A stretch of 64,000 bases of DNA from an uncultured Flavobacteriaceae bacterium (GTDB lineage Bacteria > Bacteroidota > Bacteroidia > Flavobacteriales > Flavobacteriaceae), in assembly GCA_947500385.1 (NCBI GenBank), contig CANMSA010000005.1:230217-294216 (forward strand). The letters are read 5' to 3'. The notes below the pieces were generated by a model. It was not told the origin of the DNA and made no database searches. It saw only the letters and a program-made list of their open reading frames with translations. The first letter of the stretch is position 1, and every line of letters begins with the position of its first letter. A program made the translations under genes and the position numbers. Positions 44,525 through 52,452 of this stretch are shown here, one piece after another.

Positions 44525-46134
44525 ACTGCGAGGATTCTTGTAATTCCGCCTGTTCCTCCCTCTACTTTAGGGGCGCCAACAAACAAATAGCCACCTTTAG
44601 TAGGGACTTTTTTAAGATTGGCAACTGCTTCCAACGCCCATTTACCGGCACCTAAAACTGCTTTGTGGGTCTTGTACTCGGAATCATAGCCAGGATCAAA
44701 TGAAATTACATCAACGCCAACACCCGAAATATTGCGCTCCTTAATCAGAACGTTTGCGGCATCTAATGAAATCCCTGGAAAGTGTTTTACATGATTCTCA
44801 TCTAGACCCAGATATTTCGCATCGTGCAAGACCTTTTCCCAACCGGAATACATCATTACACAAGCGTTTTCAGGAATGGCACCATGTATTGCCTCCCAAG
44901 CATAGATGTCTTCAGGGGTTAATACAGCATCGACATCTTTTTCCGCTTTGGCACTGATATCGATGACCACCATGGGTACGATCAAATTCCTTACCTCTAA
45001 ATCTTCTAATGCCATACCCTCGGCTATGAAATGATTCGGCGCGTCGATTTGCGTGCCGATATGCTCATGAATGTTCCATTTGTTGGCTCCTACGCCGATA
45101 TCCTTTATTTGCGCTATGGGCTCAGCGCTAAAGGGAAATGTGATTCCCGGAACCGGGATGTAGGGGAACGCGCTATTCAACGTATGGGTCAAATCTTGAA
45201 TGTGGCTAATCGAAATCAAATTAAGCTCTCGTGTTTTTGGGAACCACTGATCTATGCTCCTTTTTAGAAGAAAGTCACCTACATACTTTGGATACAGCTC
45301 TTTAAAAAGTCCCAAGGCATCTTCTTTGCTTTTAGTGCGTTTCATTAATGGAATGAACGTACGCAGATAGGCCAGGTTTTCCCCAATAAGTGCTTTCCCT
45401 TTTGGTTTCCCGTGCCCAGGATAAATAATGACCTCCTTATCCGCAAACAACCCATCAATCTCCCGTAACTGCACTTGCCAGTTTTGGATATTGCTCGCTT
45501 CCACGCCGGGCCCCAACCATGGAAAAACCTGATTTACAATAAGGTCGCCCGAATACAGCACTTGCCTTTTTTCGTCAAAAAGAATAGCCGCCTGCACCGA
45601 TTCCCCGGGCTCTTCGAAGACCATAACATTCAGATAGTTCTTTTTATCAAGAAACAACTTATCGTCCGTAAGCACTTCCAAGGTTTTGTCATAATCAAAG
45701 CCGGTTAGGTTACTAGCTGTTTTAGGTTTCATATTGGGAACATCTTCCATAAGCCCATTCGCACTGGCATACGAAGCGTATTGTTTAATATTATCCTTGA
45801 TCACCTGACTGGCCACAAACACTTGCGGGTGGCCGTTTTGCCTTAAAATTTCATATAAACCTTGAAAGTGGTCTGGATGCCCATGGGTGATAAAAACCGT
45901 ATGCAGTTTCTTTCCTGTATTTGCAACTGCGGAAGTGATCGCATTGACCGTTTTTCCCGATCTTAAAGCATCGATCAGGGTAAGTCCTTTTTTGCCTTCT
46001 ATCAAATACACATTCTCATCTGCGTGTCCCGTAAATATAGTGGGTTTAAGACTGCCCTGTGCCGATAGAAAACCATTCAACGCTAGAAATGCGCTTAACA
46101 CTAGTATGTTTTTTTTCATCATTCTTAGCTTCAT
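44518..46134 (-). CDS. Metallo-beta-lactamase fold / cyclase fusion protein, secreted
   Basis: The 538-residue protein joins two metal-dependent hydrolase domains behind a signal peptide. Residues about 28-250 form an MBL fold with THGHPDHFQG (metal ligands His84, His86, Asp88, His89). Residues about 300-538 match the cyclase/kynurenine formamidase-like family (PF04199), with DLTHTLNSAFPYIP and EHIGTQIDAPNHF. In the latter the second histidine of the usual HxGTHxDxPxH is replaced by glutamine. The fusion is unusual. It overlaps the haemoglobin stop by one base and the DUF481 start by seven, so it is the core of the operon. Nearby ATGs at 46122 and 46119 are also possible starts. Confidence 0.85.
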   Translation of the reverse strand: MKLRMMKKNILVLSAFLALNGFLSAQGSLKPTIFTGHADENVYLIEGKKGLTLIDALRSGKTVNAITSAVANTGKKLHTVFITHGHPDHFQGLYEILRQNGHPQVFVASQVIKDNIKQYASYASANGLMEDVPNMKPKTASNLTGFDYDKTLEVLTDDKLFLDKKNYLNVMVFEEPGESVQAAILFDEKRQVLYSGDLIVNQVFPWLGPGVEASNIQNWQVQLREIDGLFADKEVIIYPGHGKPKGKALIGENLAYLRTFIPLMKRTKSKEDALGLFKELYPKYVGDFLLKRSIDQWFPKTRELNLISISHIQDLTHTLNSAFPYIPVPGITFPFSAEPIAQIKDIGVGANKWNIHEHIGTQIDAPNHFIAEGMALEDLEVRNLIVPMVVIDISAKAEKDVDAVLTPEDIYAWEAIHGAIPENACVMMYSGWEKVLHDAKYLGLDENHVKHFPGISLDAANVLIKERNISGVGVDVISFDPGYDSEYKTHKAVLGAGKWALEAVANLKKVPTKGGYLFVGAPKVEGGTGGITRILAVW

Positions 46135-46604
46135 TAGTCTTCTACATAAGGTCCGCCTACTTCACCCCAACCCCATTTGGGCATAGGTTCATCAGGAGCC
46201 ATTTCAATTTCGCTCAAGTTCGAATTCATGACGGCCAATCGTGTCCCCCATTCAATGTAGCCGACAAAGGCCGAACGAAATTCGGGGTCGTCGGGAAGAT
46301 CAAGTTCGTCTGCCGTTTCGATCAACAGGTACACCCATTGTTTTCTATGGGCTTCATTCAGGTGCTTTGACAAATGTTTTTGTATCATTTTAAAATGGCT
46401 GCCCTCATCTTTGCTATACATTTTAGGGCCACCAAAAACTTCTGCCATAAAATGGGCAACATGCAATTGATGATCGCTAGACATATGCTTAAATATAGGT
46501 TCAAGCAGGGCATCCTTTAAAACCCTTTCATAAAATTTTGAAATGAGTTCTTCAAAAACCGGCATCCCTCCGGCCCATTCGTACAAGGTGGGTACTTTCT
46601 TCAT
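46134..46604 (-). CDS. Group II truncated haemoglobin
   Basis: The 156-residue globin has the two-over-two fold pattern of group II truncated haemoglobins: LYEWAGGMPVFEELISKFYERV at the start, HVAHFMAEVFGGPKMYS in the middle, a proximal-histidine segment near KHLNEAHRKQW, and PDDPEFRSAFVGYIEWGTR near the end. Such globins bind oxygen or NO and are linked to oxidative and nitrosative stress. It is the first gene of the operon, followed by the MBL/cyclase fusion with one-base overlap, and is divergent from an HxlR regulator. Confidence 0.92.
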   Translation of the reverse strand: MKKVPTLYEWAGGMPVFEELISKFYERVLKDALLEPIFKHMSSDHQLHVAHFMAEVFGGPKMYSKDEGSHFKMIQKHLSKHLNEAHRKQWVYLLIETADELDLPDDPEFRSAFVGYIEWGTRLAVMNSNLSEIEMAPDEPMPKWGWGEVGGPYVED

Positions 46605-46665
46605 TTAAATAGATTTTTTTTCGATTCGTATTTTTTTTAATGTGCTCAAACTTATATTTTTACTA

Positions 46666-46695
46666 TACTTTTTGCAAGTACTAACATTTTAGTAC
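46666..46695. promoter_or_regulatory. Probable HxlR operator, two abutting inverted repeats
   Basis: TACTTTTTGCAAGTA at 46666-46680 has the form TACT-N7-AGTA and differs from the known YodB box of Bacillus subtilis (TACTATTTGTAAGTA) at two positions. It runs directly into GTACTAACATTTTAGTAC at 46678-46695, a perfect inverted repeat with seven-base arms. The element lies midway between the divergent haemoglobin operon and the HxlR gene. Confidence 0.65.
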
Positions 46696-46752
46696 AGTAT
46701 ATTGTAATTTTTTAAATAACTGATTTTCAGTATTTTATAAAAAATTAAAATT

Positions 46753-47118
46753 ATGTTAAAGAACAATGAGAACGTTGTAATTAAACTAAATGGTAAAACA
46801 TACTTTTGCCCCGTTGAGGTAACCATGGATATCATTGGTGGTAAATGGACCGCTCCGATTTTGTGGTACCTGATTGAAAATACACTGCGATACAGTGAAC
46901 TAAAGAGGCTGCTGGTCACTATTTCCGAAAGAATGCTCATCAAAGAATTGAAAGCACTTGAAAAACATGGCCTTATTGAACGCAAAGCATATCCGGTAGT
47001 ACCGCCTAAGGTAGAATACTCCCTATCTGAAGCGGGCAAATCCTTGACTCCTTTGGTACAACTTATTTCTCGCTGGGGAGAAGAATTCTCAAAAGACCAT
47101 GGCGAGTATGTAAAGTAG
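46753..47118 (+). CDS. HxlR family redox-type transcriptional regulator
   Basis: The 121-residue winged-helix protein matches HxlR throughout: CPVEVTMDIIGGKWTAPILW, LRYSELKRLL, ISERMLIKELKALEKHGLIER and VEYSLSEAGKSL. It has a single cysteine, Cys19, directly before the first helix. This is the position of the redox-sensing cysteine in YodB, CatR and HypR, which respond to quinones, diamide or hypochlorite. It is divergent from the haemoglobin operon across a YodB-like operator, so it most likely represses that operon and itself. Confidence 0.92.
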   Translation: MLKNNENVVIKLNGKTYFCPVEVTMDIIGGKWTAPILWYLIENTLRYSELKRLLVTISERMLIKELKALEKHGLIERKAYPVVPPKVEYSLSEAGKSLTPLVQLISRWGEEFSKDHGEYVK

Positions 47119-47122
47119 TGCT

Positions 47123-47701
47123 TCATTTGCTTTGCATGTATCTTTCGATTCTACTATCGGGAACAAACCAAATCACCGCTACGATAACGTAGGCTACTTG
47201 CGCAAGCTTGGGCGTGAATAAGGAGACTCCAATGGCCGCTAGGTATATCACAACCGAGATTTTCCCCTTCATGTCCCTTCCTATCGCTTTTCGAAGCGCA
47301 AAATCTTGCCCGTGGTATTTCAAAATAGCACGCTGTAGTATATAATACGCGATTCCACACATCAGTAATACTATGCCATAAAGGGTTGCCGGTGCTTTCG
47401 ACCGATAATTTTCTCTCAGCCACGAAGTCGTAAACGGGATCAAGGACAGCCAAAAAAGTAAATGAAGGTTGGCCCACAGTATTTTACCATTGATTTTCTC
47501 CGTAATCTGGAACAAATGATGGTGGTTGTTCCAATAGATTCCTACATAGATAAAACTGACCAGATAACTGATAAAGACAGGGCTTTTAGATAGCACGGCA
47601 TGAAAGCTCGTCTGCTCCGGGGCCTCAAACTCTAACACCATAATGGTAATAACAATGGCCAATACCCCATCGCTAAATGCCTCCAATCTGTTTGATTTCA
47701 T
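47123..47701 (-). CDS. TMEM175 family (DUF1211) membrane protein, putative potassium channel
   Basis: The 192-residue protein has about six membrane helices and begins with the TMEM175 pore-helix signature RLEAFSDGVLAIVITIMVLEF (here at 5-25). Bacterial members form tetrameric potassium-permeable channels; selectivity is set by hydrophobic residues in the first helix, which are present. It ends four bases from the stop of the convergent HxlR gene. Confidence 0.88.
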   Translation of the reverse strand: MKSNRLEAFSDGVLAIVITIMVLEFEAPEQTSFHAVLSKSPVFISYLVSFIYVGIYWNNHHHLFQITEKINGKILWANLHLLFWLSLIPFTTSWLRENYRSKAPATLYGIVLLMCGIAYYILQRAILKYHGQDFALRKAIGRDMKGKISVVIYLAAIGVSLFTPKLAQVAYVIVAVIWFVPDSRIERYMQSK

Positions 47702-47926
47702 AGTGATTACAACTAACTCAAATACGTAACTCCTTTTGAAACACCTAGTTAGTTAAATATTCAGGAAAAGTTGTTTACCAGTATAAGGGTAGACATATTT
47801 TCGCCAGCAAATCGGGCAGCGGCGTCAATGAAGCGGTAACGCTTTGAAAGCTATTTTTTATACCGTCGTGGTCATCATTGGAAAGACGACACAAAAACAA
47901 CTGATTTTTTCGCCCTTCTTCTGCGG

Positions 47927-48829
47927 CTATTTTTGCTTTTTCAACCTATTCCTTAGATGAAAAACGTAGGTTGCGTTGAAGCCAAAATTGAGGTTGGGAT
48001 TTCGAAAATTAAAGTTGTTCCTTGTCTGGGCTATGAAGGCATCTTCGACCATGTTCACCGCATTGGTGAGCATAAACTGCAGCATAATATCGCCCAATTC
48101 CCAATTGGCACCGATTGCAAACGTATCAAAGGTATCGAATGACTTTATCGGATTAAGGGTATGGTAGTACTCCGACACTAAACTCAAATGCCCCCCTACC
48201 TTGTACCGGGCTCCCAAACCAACGGCAAAGAAGTTCTTAGGGTCTTCCTCGGCCAAGGCCAAACTTTTATTGCTATAGGTAGGCGAAACTTGTAAAGAGA
48301 AGTCTTTTGATATTTTTTTGGAAAGCAATAGCTGGGAAGTAAAAGCGGCCCTATCCGAAAAACCATCGGCGATCGCTTGATTTACAATGGGGCTGCTATT
48401 ATAGCTCATATTCTGAAAAAGCGTAATGGTAAACGGAAGGCCTTTTGCACCGGAATGCTGTAGCATTCGATATTTAAGATGTGCGTCGAAAAGACCATCA
48501 AAAGTGGTCGCCCCGACCCCAAAAGTCAGCTTGTCCGAAATTCCGTATTCGAGCGCTATGCGGCTGCTCAACCGATCCGCAACAAAACTTTGACTTCTTT
48601 CGGCAGGCGTATTCCAAAAACGATTGGCCACAAAAAGCTCCAAAATACCCTTACCCCTCACCTCTGTGGAATGGCCAACGGCTATGCGGGTCATTTTAAA
48701 GGTTGCGGGTATAAACCGAGTGGTATCCTGTTGCTCAGATTCCAAGATATCCAACAGATCTTGGGAAAATGCGCAGCGCACCGTGGTCAGCAAAAGAAAT
48801 GCCAACATAAAAATGGTTTTAGTCTTCAT
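47927..48829 (-). CDS. DUF5777 family outer-membrane barrel (cassette A)
   Basis: The 300-residue protein has a signal peptide (MLAFLLLTTVRCAFSQ) and a barrel pattern with TRIAVGHSTEVRGKGILELFVANRF and a conserved-looking FTSQLLLSKKISKDFSLQVSPTY. The paralog at 51598-52452 shares the same layout (YTAQLLISKRFNKNFSLQLMPTF). DUF5777 has no established function to my knowledge. It overlaps the YceI gene upstream by about ten bases and is the last gene of the cupredoxin operon. I use the ATG at 48829, which puts the signal peptide first. Confidence 0.85.
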   Translation of the reverse strand: MKTKTIFMLAFLLLTTVRCAFSQDLLDILESEQQDTTRFIPATFKMTRIAVGHSTEVRGKGILELFVANRFWNTPAERSQSFVADRLSSRIALEYGISDKLTFGVGATTFDGLFDAHLKYRMLQHSGAKGLPFTITLFQNMSYNSSPIVNQAIADGFSDRAAFTSQLLLSKKISKDFSLQVSPTYSNKSLALAEEDPKNFFAVGLGARYKVGGHLSLVSEYYHTLNPIKSFDTFDTFAIGANWELGDIMLQFMLTNAVNMVEDAFIAQTRNNFNFRNPNLNFGFNATYVFHLRNRLKKQK

Positions 48830-49373
48830 AGGGCTCATATTCAAATCTAAAATCTATTGAAATGCTTTTGGCAATGTTTCCGGCAAGCAATGGCGGTATA
48901 TTAATATTATAGTCTTTCACGAGGGTTTCAAAAGTACCCGAAACTACGTAACCACTCACATCATTAACGATCCTGATCTTGATCTCTAATTCTTTGGATA
49001 CTCCATGCATGGTGAAAAGCCCTTTTACCATACGCGTTTGTTCTCCCTTGGCGACCGGGTCGAAATCTATGATCTCCCCCTCAAAAACAGCCTTCGGATA
49101 AATATCCGATTCTATATAACTCTCATTAAAGTGCTCTCTCATCAATGCCTTTTCAAAAATAAAGGCATTCATCAGCATGCTTACCGCAATTTCCTTTTTT
49201 TTCAGATCGATGACACTGAGCACCTGATTGTTTTCGGCCTTTATATCCTCTACCGAGGTATGTGAAAAAAAAGACACTTTGCCCTGTCTGGCAATCACCT
49301 TCCCATCGGTATCGGTATCGGTATCCGAGAAGTTTAAAAACGCTATTAAAAAAACGGCTATTATTCTTACCAT
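48819..49373 (-). CDS. YceI family protein (cassette A)
   Basis: The 184-residue protein has a signal peptide and the YceI lipocalin-like fold: GKVSFFSHTSVEDIKAEN at the start, AFIFEKALMREHFNESYIESDIYPKAVF in the middle and a strand-rich end. YceI proteins bind long isoprenoid chains such as polyprenols or quinones in the periplasm. A hexanucleotide repeat (ATCGGT, three copies at 49305-49322) encodes a TDTDTD stretch just after the signal peptide. It begins two bases after the OB-fold lipoprotein gene and overlaps the DUF5777 gene. Confidence 0.88.
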   Translation of the reverse strand: MVRIIAVFLIAFLNFSDTDTDTDGKVIARQGKVSFFSHTSVEDIKAENNQVLSVIDLKKKEIAVSMLMNAFIFEKALMREHFNESYIESDIYPKAVFEGEIIDFDPVAKGEQTRMVKGLFTMHGVSKELEIKIRIVNDVSGYVVSGTFETLVKDYNINIPPLLAGNIAKSISIDFRFEYEPYED

Positions 49374-49374
49374 T

Positions 49375-49785
49375 TTATTCGGTCTTGACAACTACACAAT
49401 TCAACATAATAACGTCTTTTAAAATTCCCTTTAAAAGTCCTTTTATTAAAACCGAATCGCCTCTTTTAACCGATGGCGCCGTAGTTGATTGGTTGGTATT
49501 CATATCACATATCACAAAGGCTTCGTCCGCCATATCCCCCTTCAGTAGAATCGTGTTTCTTCCATTCACGGTATTCACTTCATGAACGGTTCCTTTTACG
49601 GCAATTACCTCCTGCCCATCTGTTTTCTTGGCAGATCGGGATTCTGAAATTAACTGTGTCACGGTATACACGTTGCTTGGTTGAACGCTCGTAAGGTCTC
49701 CGTTCAATGGATCATTACAACCTAAGATACAAAGCATGGCGATCATAAGAACCAATGCACAGGAAAATAGGCTACTCCTTCTCAT
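49375..49785 (-). CDS. OB-fold lipoprotein, tRNA_anti-like (cassette A)
   Basis: The 136-residue protein has a lipoprotein signal (CILGC, Cys23) and an OB-fold of the tRNA_anti-like type (PF12869): VKGTVHEVNTVNGRNTILLKG, followed by VICDMN, GDSVLIKGLLKGILKDVIMLNC. Despite the name, exported members do not act on tRNA, and their ligand is unknown. I use the ATG at 49785, preceded by a G-rich ribosome site. It lies after the cupredoxin gene and before yceI; a counterpart sits in cassette B at 52453-52860. Confidence 0.75.
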   Translation of the reverse strand: MRRSSLFSCALVLMIAMLCILGCNDPLNGDLTSVQPSNVYTVTQLISESRSAKKTDGQEVIAVKGTVHEVNTVNGRNTILLKGDMADEAFVICDMNTNQSTTAPSVKRGDSVLIKGLLKGILKDVIMLNCVVVKTE

Positions 49786-49859
49786 ATTCCCACCTTTTAT
49801 AAAGTAATCAAAACTAGTGTTTATGTCGGACTTTTTATAGCCCAAATATGCAAATAATA

Positions 49860-49881
49860 CCCCCCAAGAAGACTTGGGGGG
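49860..49881 (-). terminator. Hairpin between the cupredoxin gene and cassette A
   Basis: A nine-bp stem (CCCCCCAAG with its complement) with a four-base loop lies 24 bases after the cupredoxin stop. Only scattered T residues follow on the minus strand (GTATTATTT), so it may be a weak terminator or a processing hairpin that lowers downstream expression rather than a full stop. Confidence 0.5.
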
Positions 49882-49904
49882 CATATTCCATGAAATTATT
49901 CAAA

Positions 49905-51116
49905 TTAATCGCTGATCGTAATGGTCCCTGTCATGCTACCATGAAACTCACAGTTGTAAAACAAGGTATCCGGAGCATCTTCGGGTACGGTAAAGGTCAA
50001 TGTACCGTTCGAAGCCCCATTGTTGGCAACCCCATCATCATACGCATTTCCTGTACCGGTACCCTGTACCGATTTTATGATAAAAGGGTGTCCTGGTGCA
50101 TCAATTTCAAATTCATAGGTTTTGCCCCTGGTCAACTCAATCTCTGGGTTTTCCTCACTTGTAAATTCAAACTTGTATGCCGACGCCCCAACGTTTGACA
50201 CAACAAATGTTTTTTCCACGATGGGTGCGGTATCTTCCGGTTCAGGAGCGGTTTCGGTATCAAGATTTAGAATGGGCCATACACCTGCTACGGGAAATCC
50301 GACCCCAAAATTATCTCCTCTGTCCTCATCCCCTCCAAAGGTATACAAGGGCCATCCCTTATAGGTTAGTTGCGCTTCGCCAAAAACCGTAATAGCTCCA
50401 AAATCATCGATATTTAAAATACTTGGGATGCTTTGTAATTCACTATGGAAAATTGGCCATACCCCATTGTTCGAAAAATCTTCATTGGTGAAGTTGTTGG
50501 TGGCATTTTTATCATTGATAAAATGATACAAAGTGTTCCCATTCGCATCTGTAATATATTCGGTCTCTTCATCACCTGCCTCAAACCCACTGGTAAGATT
50601 CGTTTCGTTACCGTCTGAATCCCTGCCTACCAACTGTGATTTTGTAACCATGACCGAATAGTCTGGTTTGGCCACGAACCAAACCCCACCTGCGCCATCG
50701 CCATTAATTTGGCCCGCTTCTGTATCGGTAGCGAAAAGGTATAAGGGCCATCCCTTATAAGTCACCTGTTCCCCTCCGTCGGTTCTGGTTATTTTAGCAA
50801 AGTCATTCGCATCGAGACCGCTATCAAAACTTAATTGGCTTGGATTAAAAGCGGGCCAAGCAGCAAGACAGCCATCTACACAGTTTGAATCTCCCTTACT
50901 GTCGGGCGCAAAAAAATACAAGGTAAACCCTTCTGCATTGGTCAGCACCGACCCAAAGGTAGCATCGGTGGCCAGGCGAACGGAATTCTCAACATCTACA
51001 GGGTCATCGGTTCCCTCCTCTTCAGGTACCGGTTGTGGGTCATTACCATAACTATCATCTGAACTACAACTAATTGCAAAGAAAGCAACCATTACTGTTA
51101 AAAATACTTTTTTCAT
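49905..51116 (-). CDS. Lipoprotein with two secreted repeats and a C-terminal cupredoxin domain
   Basis: The 403-residue protein has a lipobox (AISC, Cys17). Two copies of the PF03640-type repeat, about 50-155 and 185-285, each contain a TLYFF or TLYHF motif and a YKGWPLYLF or YKGWPLYTF motif. A C-terminal cupredoxin domain at about 300-403 has a complete type 1 copper site: His343, Cys389, His392 and Met395 (YNCEFHGSM). It should be a surface or periplasmic electron carrier. Two direct repeats at 51201-51229 mark its promoter. Cassette A follows, so this gene heads operon 1. Confidence 0.88.
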   Translation of the reverse strand: MKKVFLTVMVAFFAISCSSDDSYGNDPQPVPEEEGTDDPVDVENSVRLATDATFGSVLTNAEGFTLYFFAPDSKGDSNCVDGCLAAWPAFNPSQLSFDSGLDANDFAKITRTDGGEQVTYKGWPLYLFATDTEAGQINGDGAGGVWFVAKPDYSVMVTKSQLVGRDSDGNETNLTSGFEAGDEETEYITDANGNTLYHFINDKNATNNFTNEDFSNNGVWPIFHSELQSIPSILNIDDFGAITVFGEAQLTYKGWPLYTFGGDEDRGDNFGVGFPVAGVWPILNLDTETAPEPEDTAPIVEKTFVVSNVGASAYKFEFTSEENPEIELTRGKTYEFEIDAPGHPFIIKSVQGTGTGNAYDDGVANNGASNGTLTFTVPEDAPDTLFYNCEFHGSMTGTITISD

Positions 51117-51149
51117 TTTTACTCTTATTTTAGATTTATTAATTATTTA

Positions 51150-51229
51150 TGAGGCCAAAGAAACCTATGAACCAAGGTCTTTAAAGACAAAACCTATGCG
51201 AAAGGGAATATTTGGCTTTAAAAGGGAAT
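51150..51229 (-). promoter_or_regulatory. Promoter with AGGGAA direct repeats, cupredoxin operon
   Basis: AAAGGGAAT occurs at 51201-51209 and 51221-51229, exactly 20 bp apart. A TGAGGCCAAA block starts at 51150, 51 bp before the first repeat; on the coding strand it reads TTTGGCCTCA and may hold the -7 element. The same repeats, the same 20-bp step and the same 51-bp offset occur upstream of the cytochrome operon at 53858-53937. The first repeat lies 85 bases before the cupredoxin start. Confidence 0.75.
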
Positions 51230-51270
51230 TATTTTTAAAAAGTCTGTGAAACCAAAACCTTGTTTTTTGG

Positions 51271-51301
51271 AAGAAAAGGGCCTCCGAACCGAAGGCCCTC
51301 A
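51271..51301 (-). terminator. Terminator of the cytochrome operon (operon 2)
   Basis: On the minus strand a stem of about eight bp (AGGGCCT and flanking pairs) is followed by TTTTCTT, about 25 bases beyond the HMA-like gene. It ends operon 2 before the promoter of operon 1. Confidence 0.65.
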
Positions 51302-51325
51302 AAAAACCAACTTAAACAACCTAAC

Positions 51326-51586
51326 TTAACACAAACACATTTTTGATTTTACAAGCGTATCGTGGGCTATCCTTTCCCCCGTTTCGGGATATCCCATTTC
51401 GGTCAATGCATTGAGTACATTAGACAGTTCATTGGCCTTGATAAAATTAAAGACGACCAAGGATTCTTCCGGATACAAGCGAACATTCGAGACATCCTGT
51501 ATTTCGGTCAACTTTGTTTGTATACCCCTTTTGCACTCGTGACAAAAGTTGTTTTGAACTTGAATTCTTGCAATTTGATGTTTCAT
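51326..51586 (-). CDS. HMA-like metal-binding protein with CxxC
   Basis: The 86-residue protein has a heavy-metal-associated-like fold with a CxxC pair (FCHECKRG, Cys15 and Cys18), the position used for copper in HMA domains. A further CLC lies at the C-terminus. There is no signal peptide, so it is probably cytoplasmic. It lies 11 bases after the DUF5777 gene and ends operon 2. A copper or other thiophilic metal role fits the cupredoxin in operon 1, but the metal is inferred. Confidence 0.72.
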   Translation of the reverse strand: MKHQIARIQVQNNFCHECKRGIQTKLTEIQDVSNVRLYPEESLVVFNFIKANELSNVLNALTEMGYPETGERIAHDTLVKSKMCLC

Positions 51587-51597
51587 TGGTATAATTT

Positions 51598-52452
51598 TTA
51601 ATTAAAAACTCTAGAAAGATTGAAGCCGAAGAAAAAATCCCCACTCCCCCAGTCACCCGTTCCCTGCCCTAAAAAGCCATTGGTATTCATGGGCTGGGCA
51701 TTCGTAAAGTGTAATTGAAAGACATGCCCTCCCGTTTCGATATCAATTCCCACGGAAAGCGGATTCTTAAAAGGTGAATTTGATGCCCTATTCAGGTGAT
51801 AGCCATAGTCAAAATTGAGCGAGAATCTTTTAGTCAGCTTATGTCTTCCCCCGAAGCCTGCTACATATTGCGAGTTTTCCTGTTCATCGACCGACACCAG
51901 ATTGTCGTGAAAAAAAGTAGGCATCAACTGCAGCGAAAAGTTCTTATTGAATCTTTTGGAAATCAATAATTGTGCGGTATATCCTAGCCGATGTTCGAAC
52001 GTTAACCCCGGTAAGATTTCATCGTCCAAGGCAGTGTTCAGCAGTATGTTGTTGGAACTAACGATCGTAAAAGGAAAGCCGTTCGCCTTTTCCCTTACCA
52101 ATCGCACCTTTAAGGACGATTCATAAATCTTTTGAAACGAACTTCTCGAAAGGCCCATATTGATCCCATCGGAAATTGCATAGATGAAATTCAAACGGGT
52201 AACCGCCTGATCCAAACCAAAGAAATCTTCGATTCCTGTTTTTACCGAGCCAAAGCGATGCGACACTACAAAATATAACTCTCCTTTGGAGACCATTTTA
52301 GTGGATTCGAAGTTGACAATTTTTAAGCCTTTGAAGGCTGCACTTTTAAAGGTATTCGTAGGTACGGAATCAAATTCCGACAGTAGATCTTCCTGCGCAT
52401 AAAATGTGCTTACTGCTAAGAAGCATGTGATTATTACTAGTTTTAGTTGCAT
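51598..52452 (-). CDS. DUF5777 family outer-membrane barrel (cassette B)
   Basis: The 284-residue protein has a signal peptide (ITCFLAVSTFYAQ) and barrel strands, with STKMVSKGELYFVVSHRFG and YTAQLLISKRFNKNFSLQLMPTF matching the cassette A paralog at 47927-48829. It begins directly after the OB-fold gene, with no gap, and is followed by the HMA-like gene 11 bases later. It is the outer-membrane component of operon 2. Confidence 0.85.
   Translation of the reverse strand: MQLKLVIITCFLAVSTFYAQEDLLSEFDSVPTNTFKSAAFKGLKIVNFESTKMVSKGELYFVVSHRFGSVKTGIEDFFGLDQAVTRLNFIYAISDGINMGLSRSSFQKIYESSLKVRLVREKANGFPFTIVSSNNILLNTALDDEILPGLTFEHRLGYTAQLLISKRFNKNFSLQLMPTFFHDNLVSVDEQENSQYVAGFGGRHKLTKRFSLNFDYGYHLNRASNSPFKNPLSVGIDIETGGHVFQLHFTNAQPMNTNGFLGQGTGDWGSGDFFFGFNLSRVFN

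Noticed and set aside
49305..49322. Triplicated ATCGGT in the yceI gene as a possible phase-variation tract
   Set aside because: The unit is six bases, so changes in copy number keep the frame and only alter the length of a TD repeat after the signal peptide.
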